Shown: one piece after another, positions 63,365-64,000 of the stretch
Layout of the letters: each line of letters starts with the position of its first letter
Position numbering within the stretch: position 1 is the first letter of the stretch
Assembly: GCA_027186245.1 (NCBI GenBank)
Contig: CP114485.1
Span: 5,828,001-5,892,000, forward strand
Direction of reading: 5' to 3'
Source of the DNA: Coriaria nepalensis
Taxonomy: Eukaryota > Streptophyta > Magnoliopsida > Cucurbitales > Coriariaceae
Length of the DNA stretch: 64,000 nucleotides
Made by a program: the position numbers and the translations under genes
Notes under the pieces: model-generated
The model's database searches: none
Told to the model about the DNA's origin: nothing
What the model saw: the letters and a program-made list of their open reading frames with translations, nothing else

Positions 63365-64000
63365 TGGTATCAGAGCTAGATCTAGTAATTTCGAAACTTG
63401 ATTCTTGTAATCCTCCTGATGATATACTGTGTGAGTTGATAGAACTTTTGATTGAGCAGATTTGTGTGTTAGAAGCATTTAGAATATTGTTCTGTGTTTC
63501 TTGAATTAAGGATTCTGAAATAAATATCTCTGAAATGTATTTCTTAGTTCAACTATAACTTGTGTATTAAATAGGGGGTGAAAATTTTCTGGAATTTATT
63601 AAATCTGTATAATCAATTACTGAAATAAAGATACATTGTCTAAGTATATATTCAATTGTTATTCTTTTGACATCTTTATTGAAATCTGCTGGTTTGATTT
63701 AGAAGGTTTATGTTAAACCATGGTGTTGATCATTGAGTAGCTTTAAAATGGTTACTCAGATATTTGAACTGTACTATTAATACTGGTTTAACTTTTATGA
63801 AATGGTCTAATGATTTCTCTCTAGTGGGATTTGTAGACTCAGATTTTGTAGGTGATCGTGACGCACGCAAATCCACCACTACTTATCAATTTCTTCTTCG
63901 TGGAAATTGTATAAGTTAGAAATCATAGTTACAGCCTTTAGTCGCTCTTTCATCCATAGAAGTAGAATATGTTGCATTAACTGATGCCTTTAAGGAGGTT
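63365..64000 (+). mobile_element. Ty1/copia element with large internal deletion, running off the window
   Basis: The primer-binding site TGGTATCAGAGCT (63365-63377) is followed after only about 370 bp by the RT/RNase H border: LKWLLRYLNCTINTGLTFMK at about 63745, then VGFVDSDFVGDRDARKSTTT, and LVALSSIEVEYVALTDAFKE near the end. Gag, protease, integrase and most of RT are missing. A stop codon occurs within the RNase H block. The element continues beyond 64000. Confidence 0.82.

Overview
This 64 kb window is nuclear DNA of a flowering plant, most likely a eudicot: it is strongly AT-rich, its genes have GT-AG introns and plant-only families, and decayed retrotransposons fill much of the space between genes. 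The species cannot be fixed from the sequence.

Six conventional gene loci are readable, exon by exon. (1) A 10-exon gene at 195-3398 (minus) encodes a MIP1-type leucine-zipper/DUF547 protein of about 590 aa. (2) A 10-exon gene at 9040-11471 (plus) encodes an OTU-family deubiquitinase of about 350 aa with its catalytic Cys and His. (3) A two-exon class I TCP transcription factor of 175 aa lies at 12682-13383 (minus). (4) A MIR172 microRNA gene lies on the minus strand; its hairpin is at 29826-29948 and a TATA box is at 30641-30650. (5) A SnRK1 beta-3 (KINbeta3) gene ends at 39727 (plus); the codon where its start is expected reads GTG. (6) A three-exon NRT2 high-affinity nitrate transporter of 530 aa lies at 56497-58324 (plus), followed by a decayed UDP-glycosyltransferase pseudogene on the other strand (58743-59690).

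The rest is mostly mobile DNA. Non-LTR (LINE) fragments lie at 5.3-7.8, 12.2-12.5, 14.4-17.5 and 23.1-24.6 kb. A tRNA-like SINE with a 13-bp target-site duplication sits inside the first LINE. Ty1/copia remnants lie at 17.5-18.7, 18.7-22.95, 40.2-45.4, 45.4-49.0, 50.8-54.4 and from 63.4 kb to the end. A solo LTR is at 49.2-50.7 kb. A GC-rich hAT-like element with a perfect 8-bp duplication is at 61304-61739, and a fold-back MITE-like repeat lies just upstream of the NRT2 promoter.

The most informative structural event is at the TCP locus. The gene and its upstream DNA were duplicated in tandem. The second copy is now a pseudogene (about 13.96-14.40 kb), and its promoter-side sequence reappears only at 25.01-25.30 kb, so about 10.6 kb of nested LINE and copia DNA has split it. 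I see no convincing wholly new biological system. The items best worth following are the MIR172 locus, the split TCP duplicate, the GTG in KINbeta3 and the precisely bounded SINE and hAT insertions.
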